Source of the DNA: Chloroflexota bacterium
GTDB lineage: Bacteria > Chloroflexota > Anaerolineae > CG2-30-64-16
Assembly (NCBI GenBank): GCA_026389845.1
Contig: JAPLHB010000206.1
Coordinates: 39,236-103,235, forward strand
Direction: 5' to 3'
Length of the DNA: 64,000 nucleotides
Made by a program: the position numbers and the translations under genes. Shown one piece after another: positions 33,224 through 42,200 of the stretch. The first letter of the stretch is position 1; each line of letters opens with the position of its first letter. Under the pieces are notes generated by a model, which did not search any database, had not been told where the DNA came from, and saw nothing but the letters and a program-made list of their open reading frames with translations.

Positions 33224-33340
33224 CTTGTCAGCCGGCATCAGTACTTTCCTCCCAAGTCGAAGCCCCTTCTCTGGATTCTCCTCTGTTTCCAGAAACCCAG
33301 AAGCCCACGCCTGCTTCACAGGCAGTCCAGAATTCCAGCA

Positions 33341-34588
33341 TCAAGAGCGGGCGCAACGGAAGCCGATAACGCTATCCACGAAGGTGGGAGCGAACCAGTA
33401 ACGGCCCGCCGCACGGACGCCCCTCTGAACGCTGACCCACGAGCCGCCCCGCAGCACGCGGTACTGATCCGCATCCGGCCCCTTGGGATTCTGCGCCGGC
33501 GCGTTCCGGTAATAGGTCGCATTATACCAATCCGCCACCCATTCCCAAACATTGCCGGCCATGTCCACCGCGCCATAAGGACTGGCGCCAGAGGGATAAC
33601 CGCCAACCGCCGTGGTGTCATCCTTGTTGTTGTTGAAGTTGGCGCGTTGGTTCTCCGGCGCAGCGTCACCCCACGGATACTTCCGGCCATCCGTCCCCCG
33701 CGCGGCTTTCTCCCATTCCGCCTCGGTTGGCAGCCGCCGGCCGGCCCACTGACAGTATTTCTGCGCCGCGTCCCAGGCAACGTAGATCACCGGATAGTTG
33801 TCATACTCGGCGTTGCCGTAGTAGCTGGCGCGCGTATGTGTCTTGCTCGCGCTCGGCGGCTGGCACGCGCCCGCAGCCACGCACTGGCGGTATCGCGCGT
33901 TCGTCACCTCGGTGCGGTCAATCCAGTACGCATCCAAATAGACCTTGTGCTGCGGCTTTTCGTTGTCGCTGGCCTCGCTGTCGCCGTCGGCCGCACCCAT
34001 CGTGAACTCGCCGGCCGGCACGTATACAAGTGTCATGCCATCTTTATCAGAGACCATGGTCGAGGCGATGCCTGGAACTGACGACTTGATCGGTTCGGAG
34101 GCCTTCGTCGGGAGCGCGGCTGTCAGCGTTTTGGTCGGTTCGGGACGCGGCGTGGCGGTCAGTGCGGGAGTCACCGTCGGCGCAGGTGTGATCGGTGTTG
34201 GCCCAGGCCGCATGGCCGCCCAGGTGGTGATCACGGCCACCAGGCCCACCAGGCCCACCGCAACCACGATCCACCCCACCGGCCATTTGCGCGCAGGCGG
34301 GGGCGCAACGACCTCGGAGCGCGTCAGCTTCGGCGCCGTGGCCTCCTCACGACGGGCGGGTTCCTCTGCCAGCTTCTTCTGTGGCATGGGCGGCTCAGCC
34401 CGCACCCACTTCTCCCCGTCGTGGACGTACCACTGCCCCGTCTCGTAGCCGATCATCCACCAACGCCCCTGCTCGTCCTGGAGCATCAAGTCCTGGAGTC
34501 GCGCCTTGAAGTCGGTTTCCGAGAGTGTGCCGGCGTCGTACTGGGCTTTGAGCTGCCGGAATTCGGCGGCAACCTGGGAAGAGTCCAT
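33341..34588 (-). CDS. Membrane-anchored SUMF1/FGE-fold protein
   Basis: The 415-residue protein has a short N-terminal SHOCT-like helical region (FRQLKAQYDAGTLSETDFKA) and a small GRWWMIGYETGQWYVHDGEK segment. One membrane helix follows (WPVGWIVVAVGLVGLVAVI, about 101-119) with a Thr/Pro-rich linker. The SUMF1 fold covers about 185-415 (MTLVYVPAGEFTMG, RRLPTEAEWEKAARG, DMAGNVWEWVADWY, RVLRGGSW, IGFRCARS). The paired cysteines of true formylglycine-generating enzyme are not seen near the C-terminus, so a binding rather than oxidase role is likely. AAGGAG lies 8 bases before ATG 34588. It follows the CHAT-TPR gene by 26 bases; CHAT or caspase genes with SUMF1-fold genes are a known conflict-system pairing. 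Confidence 0.88.
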   Translation of the reverse strand: MDSSQVAAEFRQLKAQYDAGTLSETDFKARLQDLMLQDEQGRWWMIGYETGQWYVHDGEKWVRAEPPMPQKKLAEEPARREEATAPKLTRSEVVAPPPARKWPVGWIVVAVGLVGLVAVITTWAAMRPGPTPITPAPTVTPALTATPRPEPTKTLTAALPTKASEPIKSSVPGIASTMVSDKDGMTLVYVPAGEFTMGAADGDSEASDNEKPQHKVYLDAYWIDRTEVTNARYRQCVAAGACQPPSASKTHTRASYYGNAEYDNYPVIYVAWDAAQKYCQWAGRRLPTEAEWEKAARGTDGRKYPWGDAAPENQRANFNNNKDDTTAVGGYPSGASPYGAVDMAGNVWEWVADWYNATYYRNAPAQNPKGPDADQYRVLRGGSWVSVQRGVRAAGRYWFAPTFVDSVIGFRCARS

Positions 34589-34614
34589 CGCATGTTCTCC
34601 TTCGCTCACTCGTT

Positions 34615-36900
34615 TCAGTGGGGCAGGTCTTTAGGTTTTGGCCGCGCTTTGATTTCTTCCGGCAAAGTAGCAGGCTTGCCGGGCCGGGCTGTCGGCGGGG
34701 GTGGCAGGGAGGCAGCTTCTCGGGCGGCTCGTTCCTCGGCAGCACGCCGCGCGGCGATGCGGTTCCGCGCTTTGGCAAGCAGCGTCTCGGCATCGCGGTA
34801 GTGGGGCTGGAGCTCGAGGAGCTGGCTGCACAGACGCTCTGCCTCGCCCCAGTTCTCCAGCCGGAGCTGGCTGCTGGCCTGCTCGTAGAGATCATTCAAC
34901 TGGGCCCGCCGCTGCTCAGCGGCCTTGCGGTCGGCAAGGGTTTGACGCGCCTGCGCCAGCAGCGCCTCGACGTCCTGGTAACCGGGTTGGAGGCGCTCGA
35001 TTTCCTCGAAGTACTGCTGCGCCTCCTCCGGTTGGCCGGCTTGCAACCGTTGTACGCCCCGCCGGTAGAGGTCGGCCAGTTGCGCCCGGTGCTGCTCGGC
35101 GGCCTGGCGCTCGACTTGAAGTCGCTTTGCGCGTACGATCAAGGCTTCTGCCTGGGCATAACCGGACGACAGGTTCTGTACCTCCTGGAACTGTGCCAGC
35201 GCCTCGGCCAGCTTACCTTCATCCAGGTTGCGGATGCCCTGGCTGTAGAGGCTGGCCAGCCTGCGCTCCCGTTCATCGGCCTCGATCGCCGCGCGGGCGG
35301 AAGCAAGCAGGTTTTCTGGATCGGGGTAGGCGGGGTCAACGGCCGCGATGCGCTCGAACACCTTGACCACGGCCGGCCACGTGCCGGCCGCGTGCAACCG
35401 GCGCGCCTCCGCGTAGAGATCGGCCAGAACCTTGCGGCGTTTGGCGTCGGCCAGCAATACCGCGGCATCCCGATAGCCGGCATCCAACGCCAGGATCGCC
35501 TGGAAGTGTTCGACGGCCGTCGCCCACGCCTGGGTCGAGACCGCGTTCTGCCCCTCGGCGTAGTGCGCGGCCAACTCCGCCTGCCGGGTCGCCTCAGTCA
35601 ATTTGGCGGCGGCGTCTTCGTAGCTCTCACGGCGGGCCAGGATTTCCCGGAACGCCTCGACTGCCTGGTCCCATTGCTCGGTGTAGAAGCAGGCGAGGGC
35701 CTGGGTGTAGCGCCGAGCCAGTCCCTCTTCGAGGTCTTTGTCCTGCACCTTTGCTTCGGGCTTTGCAGGTGGGGGAGCCGGCCTGGGGGCCGTGGCTGCC
35801 AGGTCGAAGATGCGGCCATCCGGCGCGCGCATGTAGAGCACCGGTGTGCCCCACTCCAACCCGTTGTCGTTCGCCGCGAAGATCGCCAGCCGCGCCTCGG
35901 TGAGAGCCGCATCCACGGGATAGCCGTCGGCGAGCGCGGCATAGAACTCCCGCGTGAAGGTGATGGCAGCCTGATCGCTGATCTCGAACTGCATGGCGAT
36001 GACCGCGGGAAGGCCCTGTTGCACCAGGCTTTGGGCTGTGCCGGCAAATGGGTCGCTGCGCGAGGCCCGCCCCCCCTCGCAGGCGTTCAGGATCGCCAGT
36101 CGCATCTGCGGGTGGTTGCGCAGGAGCCAGCCCAACTCCTGGCCGCCCACGGCGCGGGCGCCGCCCTGGTCATCTTCGAGGAGCAGCGCGCCCCCCTCCG
36201 ACTGTTGGACGAACGCGCCATGGCCGATGAAGTGGAAGATGTGGTATTGCCCTTGCCGCAGCCGCCGCTGCAGCTCCGGCAGCGTGGCCGTGTCGAGACG
36301 GTCGAGCGTCACCAGTCCGCGGCTCTGGAGATCCGCCAGGGCTTGGGTCAAATTCGTCCATTCACGGCCAGTGTCCAGGGATGAAACACCGCTGGGCGCC
36401 GAGATCATCAGCAGGATCTTGAGAGGCGGTTGGACCGCGAGCGGCTGGATGCGCTCCGCGATATCCAGGTAGCGGACGATGGGCGTTTTGCCGAAGAGAG
36501 CGAAAAAGAGGTTGCGCTGCGGCTCGTACAGGTATTCCCAAGGCAGGTCGGCAAGCTCGGGCGCGTCGGTCAGATTGAGCCGCAGCCGCAGGCCCTTATC
36601 CTGCCGGGCCGCTTCGTCGAGGCTTTGATGCAGGCATGACAGGATCTCCCTGCCGAAAGCGGCGTCGAACAGTTGCCGGCCGAAGTCCTTTGCAAGCTCA
36701 ACTTCCCGCGATTCGAACCGGCGCACATCACGGCGCGGCCGGCCGATCTTCAGCAGGTAGTTTTCCAGAGCCTCAGCGGAGAAAGGCAAAGTAAAATCGC
36801 TGGCGACGGAGATCGCCTGGCTGCCGACGACGCGCGCCCGGTAGCCGGTTTCTATGCGCTCAAAGCGCAAGTCGAAGTCCAGGTAGCTGATTTCGGCCAT
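34615..36900 (-). CDS. CHAT protease with C-terminal TPR-like repeats
   Basis: The 761-residue protein starts MAEISYLDFDLRFER behind GGAGG. The CHAT domain (about 30-375) has His227 in FHFIGHG and Cys274 in LNACEGG, plus LPWEYLYEP and WGTPVLYMRAPDG, so the dyad is complete. After a Pro-rich hinge come at least seven TPR-like repeats with Leu/Ala-rich helices and the recurring phrase AxxYRDAAVLLADAK or its variants. A Pro-rich tail ends the protein. TPRs probably hold a partner or substrate. It is the first gene of a two-gene operon with the SUMF1-like membrane protein, a possible surface for recruitment. Confidence 0.92.
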   Translation of the reverse strand: MAEISYLDFDLRFERIETGYRARVVGSQAISVASDFTLPFSAEALENYLLKIGRPRRDVRRFESREVELAKDFGRQLFDAAFGREILSCLHQSLDEAARQDKGLRLRLNLTDAPELADLPWEYLYEPQRNLFFALFGKTPIVRYLDIAERIQPLAVQPPLKILLMISAPSGVSSLDTGREWTNLTQALADLQSRGLVTLDRLDTATLPELQRRLRQGQYHIFHFIGHGAFVQQSEGGALLLEDDQGGARAVGGQELGWLLRNHPQMRLAILNACEGGRASRSDPFAGTAQSLVQQGLPAVIAMQFEISDQAAITFTREFYAALADGYPVDAALTEARLAIFAANDNGLEWGTPVLYMRAPDGRIFDLAATAPRPAPPPAKPEAKVQDKDLEEGLARRYTQALACFYTEQWDQAVEAFREILARRESYEDAAAKLTEATRQAELAAHYAEGQNAVSTQAWATAVEHFQAILALDAGYRDAAVLLADAKRRKVLADLYAEARRLHAAGTWPAVVKVFERIAAVDPAYPDPENLLASARAAIEADERERRLASLYSQGIRNLDEGKLAEALAQFQEVQNLSSGYAQAEALIVRAKRLQVERQAAEQHRAQLADLYRRGVQRLQAGQPEEAQQYFEEIERLQPGYQDVEALLAQARQTLADRKAAEQRRAQLNDLYEQASSQLRLENWGEAERLCSQLLELQPHYRDAETLLAKARNRIAARRAAEERAAREAASLPPPPTARPGKPATLPEEIKARPKPKDLPH

Positions 36901-36956
36901 CGCAACCTCCGACCCGTCAGGAACAGGCCGCGTATCGCGCCGTGGCATCGTCCGTA

Positions 36957-37040
36957 CTTCTCAATCATCTGGGGTAGGGGCACGGCCTTGCGCCTGCCCA
37001 TCAGGGCGACCGCAAGGGTACGCCTCTACAAATTGAGAAG
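36957..37040. repeat. 84-bp inverted-end element in the CHAT-TPR leader
   Basis: CTTCTCAAT (36957-36965) faces ATTGAGAAG (37032-37040). The middle GGGGTAGGGGCACGG...GGCGACCGCAAGGG is partly self-complementary. It lies between the promoter and the start codon, so it should be transcribed. Confidence 0.55.
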
Positions 37041-37066
37041 ATACCAATGCGTCTCATGCTGATCCG

Positions 37067-37096
37067 ATTATACGCCGCGGTGATGGAATTTGTCAA
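37067..37096 (-). promoter_or_regulatory. Sigma70 promoter for the CHAT-TPR/SUMF1 operon
   Basis: On the minus strand TTGACA (37096-37091), 18 bases, TATAAT (37072-37067): full consensus hexamers. The -35 overlaps the last codons of the upstream M28 peptidase gene. Confidence 0.8.
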
Positions 37097-38808
37097 TCGG
37101 TTTCGCCCGACGACAACGCGAAACTGAACGCCCCCACCTCCAGGGTCCGCGTGTATGGCTGCTCCCCCGCGACGATCGCTGCGATGCGATAAAAGTAGCT
37201 TGCGCCCGGCGGGTCGAAGGCGTGGGTGTCGGTGAAAGCCATCGTGCTCCAGACCGCGGCGGGTGTCACGTCACCCAGCTTGGCCGAGCCGGGCGCGGCC
37301 GGGGCCAGATAGGGCGCGGTCGCCCGGTAGACCTCGTAGCGACCGACGCTGCTGCAGCAATACGACCAGGTGAGCGCGGCGCCCCCAGCGGACCGCCGAA
37401 TGGCGACCGCGAGAAGCGGTCGGCCCAGGTGCGCTGCCAGGCCCACCGAGGCCTTGACGTAGTTGGTGAAATACGTCATGTTCAGCCGACTCAGTTTGTC
37501 GTTGGTCGAGTGGTAGTAGGAGTTGAAGTCGTCGTAGTCATCCTCGATCGCCAGAATGGCCGGATAGCCTCTATTCCAAAACGAGGCGTGATCGCTCGCG
37601 CTTTCGCCATCCGCGGTGATGATCGGCGTCAGGTTGGCCGACAATCCGTAGGTAGTCAACACGTCGCCAAACAGATTGGCGAGCGCCAGATCGCCCGGAT
37701 AGCCGGGGTTGGAGGTGAGCCGGGTGTGCAGGCGCAGCGTGGGGCCATCGGCGGCGTCCCAAGCGATCATGTCCATGTTGTAGACAGCGACAACGTTCTC
37801 GCCCGCGGCCTTCACCGCGGCGGCGTAGGCATTGCTGCCGAGCAAGCCCTGCTCCTCGCCGGTGAAGAGAACGTAACGCACCGTGCGCTCGAACCGGTAA
37901 TGGCTGAGGAGGTCGGCTGCGACCAGCACGCCGACCGCGCCGCTGGCATTGTCGTCCGCGCCGGGCGCGTTCGTCATGCGCTGCTGTCTGGACGAGGTAT
38001 CGTCCAGGTGCGCCGTAACCAGGACGATCTCAGCCGGATGAGTCAGCCCAGCCTGCGCGGCGATGACGTTTCGTCCGCTATACCCCGAGTAGGCGTCGCT
38101 CCAGTTCTGGTAGCTCACACCCAGCCCGAGCGCCTGCAGGTGCTCGTAGACGTACTGGGTCGCCTGGGTGATCGGCGTACCGGAGGCGGTGTAGCGCGTG
38201 GCTATGGTGTAGGGGCTGCCGCCGATGGTCACCGACTGTTCGCCGCTCAGCCCGGCCGTATCGCTGTAGACCGTGCTCTGCTGCACCCGGCCGATCATCT
38301 CGACCACCTGGGGATCGGATGTGATGGCGGCCGGCGCGACGAACGGCACTGGCGCGGCCGACCAGGTCAGCGGTGTATCGGGCAGTCGCTGCAGATCGAA
38401 CCCCAGTTCGGTCAGCGCCTCGGCCTGTGCGCCAGCAGCGCGGACGATGATTCGCCGGCCGTCATCGTGGAGTACGGTCAGGCCCGGCGGGATGGCACCC
38501 GCGCGCGCCGCGGCCCCGCGCTTCAGGGCGAGCACGTAATCGCTGCCGCGACCGCCGGCGTCGAGCACGCGATAGGGCACGCCAGCCTGGTCGAGCTGGC
38601 TGCGGGGCGCGATGACCAGGGCATAGTCCTGGCCGCTGGCATCCTGGAGCTGCGCGTAGACGAACAAATCAAGCCGGGCCATGGGCCCGGCCAGGGCGAC
38701 CCGTACAAGGACGATCGGCTCTGCCGTCTGACCGGCGACAGAGAGCGGAAGAGGGGCGAACAGCAGGATCAGGACTAACCAGGCGCGGGCAACGATAGAC
38801 TGTCTCAT
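37093..38808 (-). CDS. Secreted M28-family zinc metallopeptidase
   Basis: The 571-residue protein has a signal peptide (MRQSIVARAWLVLILLFAPLPLSVAG) at ATG 38808 with AAGGAG upstream. A propeptide-like region of about 170 residues follows, then the M28 catalytic domain. Metal ligands are visible in VTAHLDD, GADDNASG (bridging Asp), GEEQG (catalytic Glu), YNMDMI and SDHASFW. A C-terminal beta domain of about 110 residues follows, resembling fibronectin type III. M28 enzymes are amino- or carboxypeptidases acting outside the cell. The protein is a shorter cousin of the one at 50304. A promoter is not obvious. Confidence 0.92.
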   Translation of the reverse strand: MRQSIVARAWLVLILLFAPLPLSVAGQTAEPIVLVRVALAGPMARLDLFVYAQLQDASGQDYALVIAPRSQLDQAGVPYRVLDAGGRGSDYVLALKRGAAARAGAIPPGLTVLHDDGRRIIVRAAGAQAEALTELGFDLQRLPDTPLTWSAAPVPFVAPAAITSDPQVVEMIGRVQQSTVYSDTAGLSGEQSVTIGGSPYTIATRYTASGTPITQATQYVYEHLQALGLGVSYQNWSDAYSGYSGRNVIAAQAGLTHPAEIVLVTAHLDDTSSRQQRMTNAPGADDNASGAVGVLVAADLLSHYRFERTVRYVLFTGEEQGLLGSNAYAAAVKAAGENVVAVYNMDMIAWDAADGPTLRLHTRLTSNPGYPGDLALANLFGDVLTTYGLSANLTPIITADGESASDHASFWNRGYPAILAIEDDYDDFNSYYHSTNDKLSRLNMTYFTNYVKASVGLAAHLGRPLLAVAIRRSAGGAALTWSYCCSSVGRYEVYRATAPYLAPAAPGSAKLGDVTPAAVWSTMAFTDTHAFDPPGASYFYRIAAIVAGEQPYTRTLEVGAFSFALSSGETD

Positions 38809-38946
38809 GGAAAACTCCTTCTGCGCAACCGCGCGAGCAACGCGCCGAATGTGACCGCCGTCATTCTCACGCCCGGCGGATAATGCTAAACTGCCTCTCA
38901 GTTCCGCGTTTCGGAACCGAGACATTCTGCCCGGAGGAAAATCCCC

Positions 38947-39147
38947 ATGTACGTCATCACCGTAGACGTTAACAAATGCGAAGGGTGCGGTGACTGCGTT
39001 GACACCTGCCCCAACGAGCTGATCGTCATCGCCGAAGAAGCCGGCAAGAAGTACGCCATGTACAAGGGCGACCCGGACGAGTGCATTGGCTGCTACTCGT
39101 GCGAGTCGGGCTGCGAAGAGGGCGCACTCACGATCACCGAGCTGTAA
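38947..39147 (+). CDS. 2[4Fe-4S] ferredoxin
   Basis: This 66-residue ferredoxin has two cluster motifs, CEGCGDCVDTCP and CIGCYSCESGC. In the second the usual final Pro is replaced by Glu (SGCEEGA). The ATG has CGGAGG about 7 bases upstream. It is a small soluble electron carrier; partner enzymes are not encoded next to it. A short tandem array of GTAGGCAA units follows right after its stop codon. Confidence 0.92.
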   Translation: MYVITVDVNKCEGCGDCVDTCPNELIVIAEEAGKKYAMYKGDPDECIGCYSCESGCEEGALTITEL

Positions 39148-39192
39148 GCCAGGAAGCAGGTAGGCAAGTAGGCAAGGCGCCTACACGACCGA

Positions 39193-39253
39193 ACGACTGA
39201 AGTCATTACTGCGAACTTCTTCCCGCTCGCTTCGTAGTGACGACTTCAGTCGT
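39193..39253. terminator. Long palindrome between ferredoxin and mannosidase, probable two-way terminator
   Basis: ACGACTGAAGTCATTACTGC (from 39193) faces its near-perfect inverse ending ACTTCAGTCGT (39253), giving a 23-bp imperfect stem. It lies between converging genes. There is no strong T-run, so it may be a repeat with a secondary terminator role. Confidence 0.45.
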
Positions 39254-39267
39254 CCGTCTTCACGAAC

Positions 39268-42200
39268 CTATTGCGACAACCGCAGCCGCACCGTCTTGAT
39301 CTCGAACGGCCGGAAGTCCAGGGCGATCCGGCCGGCGTCACACGACAACTCCACAGCCCCTTCCTCCATCAGATCGGTCTGCGCAGCGCTTTCAATCGGC
39401 AGCGAGGTCGCGAGCGTGCAGCGCGTGGCCGTGCGCATCGCCTCGTAGAGCAGCAGGATCACATCCTCCGAACCGTCCCTTCGCCCAGGCTCAGGGCAGG
39501 CTTCGGCCAGCTTCACGGTCTCCAGGACCACGTTCGGCGCGCTCAGGCTGAACAGCGATCTCGCTCCCGCCGCGCCCGAAATCGTCATCACCGGGCAGTT
39601 CAACTCATACGCCTCGCGCACCACGCCGCTCTCGGCCAGGGAACCGTTCCACGCGACCAGCGCGTAGGTGAAAATCTGCCGGCCGCGGTCGGCGGTCGGA
39701 TCCGGCGCCAGGGCCGCTTTGAGCAACGTCAGGTTCAGTGAGTTGCCCGTCACACTGATGCCGTATTTGCAGTCGTTGAGCAGAGCCACCCCGCGGCCTT
39801 CCTCGGCCAGGGCGCTCCACTTCTGCTGCGGCACCTCGAAGCGGTCGGCGTCGTAGGGCCGCGAGCGGTGCGTGGGCCGGCGCAGATGGCCGAACTGAAT
39901 CTCGTGGATCGCCTCGTCCGCGTGGATGGTCACGGGGAAGCAGACCTTGAGCAGCTTGTGGCGCTCCTGCCAGTCCACTTCGGTCGCGAACTCGATCCGC
40001 CGGCTGCCCCGCCGCAGGCTGATGACCTGGGCCAGTGACGAATCGTGCAGCTTGCGGGTCAAGCGCAGCCGGGCGACCAGCGGGCCGTTCTCGATCAGCT
40101 CCAACGTCACCGGCTCATCCGTGGACACCGGCATCTGCTCCGTCATGCTGTTCACGTCCCACGCGTCCCAGACGTCCGGCACGTCACGGTAGAGGCGGAA
40201 CTGGTTCCCCGGCCCGGCCATGATCTCGCGGCTGGATGCCTTGTCGAACAGGGAGACGATCTCACCCCGCTCGTTGAACTCGACCCGCAACAAGTCATTC
40301 TCGAGAGAGCGTTCGGTTGCACGTGCGACGTGCTGCGTGTTGCGTGTTGCGTGTTGCGTATTGCGTATTGCGTGATCCGTGATGGTTGTCCAGCCACACG
40401 CCGGTACTTCGACTTCGGCCTGTCCCCATGACCTTTCCACCAGTGCCGACCGCGGCCACGAGAGCGAGTTGAAGATGGTCAGACGCTCAAGTACATTCTG
40501 GCCGCATTCCGCTGCTCTCAACAGGCCAGCCGAGTCATCCTGAGCGGAATCCGGCGTCGTGTGCCGGATGGAGTCGAAGGATGCTGTGATAAAAGTCGTC
40601 GCGGCGGCATTGGCGGTCGTCGTGGCGGTCTCGATGGCCTCGGCATGGGTCTGCTCCGCTTCCGCGTACACCCGTTGGATGGACGAGCCGGGCAGGATGT
40701 CGTGGAACTGGTTCAGGAGCACTTTCCGCCAGGCATCATCGAGGGTGCGGCTGGAAAAATCGAAGTCGTTGAGGCTGCGGGCGGCCGTGCCCCAGAACTC
40801 GGCCTCACGCAGAGCCAACTCCGCCTTGCGGTTGCCCCGCTTCGTCCGCGCCTGTGAGGTGTACGTGCCGCGGTGGGCCTGGAAATACAGCTCGCCGACG
40901 TAGCGTTCCCGCGGCAGGCCAGCCTGCGCCAGGTCCGCGAAAAACTCCGCGGGCGAGGCGATGCGGACGCGGGGCGCCCCCTCCAGGTCAGCCGCGCGGC
41001 GCAGGTACTCCAGGTGATCGCGCTCCGGCCCGCCGCCGCCATCGCCCCAGCCGAAGGAGAGGAGCATCGTGCTGACGCCGTTCTTTTGGAGCCGGCCGTG
41101 CCAGCGGTCGAACAGCGCGCTCGGCTTCGTGTGACTGTTGTAATCGCGGAAGATGTGCGCCGATATCGCAGTGCCGTCAATCCCCTCCCACCAGAAGGTG
41201 TTGTACGGAAACGGGTCGCCGCCGCCGTAGGCCCAGGTGATTTTGGCGGTCGCAAAGCCGACGCAGCCGCACCCGCGGAGAATCTGCGGCAATGCACCGG
41301 AGTAGCCGAAGACGTCCGGCAGCCAGAGGACGCGGCTGTCCGCGCCGAACTCTTCCCGGAAGAAGCGCCGGCCCCACGTCACCTGGCGGATCAGCGCCTC
41401 GCCGCCGGAGATGTTGGTGTCGGCCTCCACCCACATCGCGCCGTCGAGGATGAGCTGGCCGGCCTGCGCCGCGGCCTTGAAGCGGGCGTAAAGGTCGGGG
41501 TAACGCGCCGCGAGCAGGGTATAGAGGTGCGGTTGGCTCTGCAGGAAGCGGTAGGTAGGGTACTCGGCCATCAGGTTGAGCTGGTTGACGGCCGTCGCGG
41601 CCATCTTGCGCTCAGTCTGCGCCAGGGGCCAGAGCCAGGCCACGTCAATGTGCGCATGGCCGAAGGCGTAAAAGATCGGCGCAGTGGAGCCATTGACCGC
41701 GTCGAGCAGCGGCTTGAGCCGCGTCCGGCCGGCCTGCACGGTCTTCAACATCTCCGCTTCGGGCAGCTCAGGGTCAACGATCAGCGTCGCGTCCATGAGG
41801 CCCTGGTCAATCTCCGCGACGCGCAGCGAGAGCGGATCTAGCCGGCCCCGCAACTCGTACAATGTCGTCCAGTCGAGCGCCAACTGGTACACGTCCTCCA
41901 GCCAGACGCCGAAACTGCTCGCGCCGACCGTCGTCTGGGTCGGGCCTGGTTCCGGCATCGGGGGCGTGCCGAAGGGCGCCGGCCCCTCGCCCACGCTGAC
42001 CACCCCATGTCCGGCATAGGTCTCCAGCAACAGATCGTAGCGTGTGCCCGGCACGGCGCTATGGGTCAGCGTAATCTCCTTGTGTCCCCAGCCAGTGGAG
42101 CCGGCGATCTGTCCGTCGAGCCAGACCAGGCTATCGCCGCCCGGCGCCAGGCACAGGACGATCCGCTGGCCGGCCGCGTCGTCGGGCAGGATGACCTCGC

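Noticed and set aside
33341..34588. SUMF1-like protein considered as a true formylglycine-generating enzyme
   Set aside because: The paired active-site cysteines are not seen and no sulfatase gene is near.
37090..38778. A 562-codon plus-strand open frame opposite the M28 peptidase
   Set aside because: It is antisense shadow; the minus strand has a signal peptide and a full M28 metal site.
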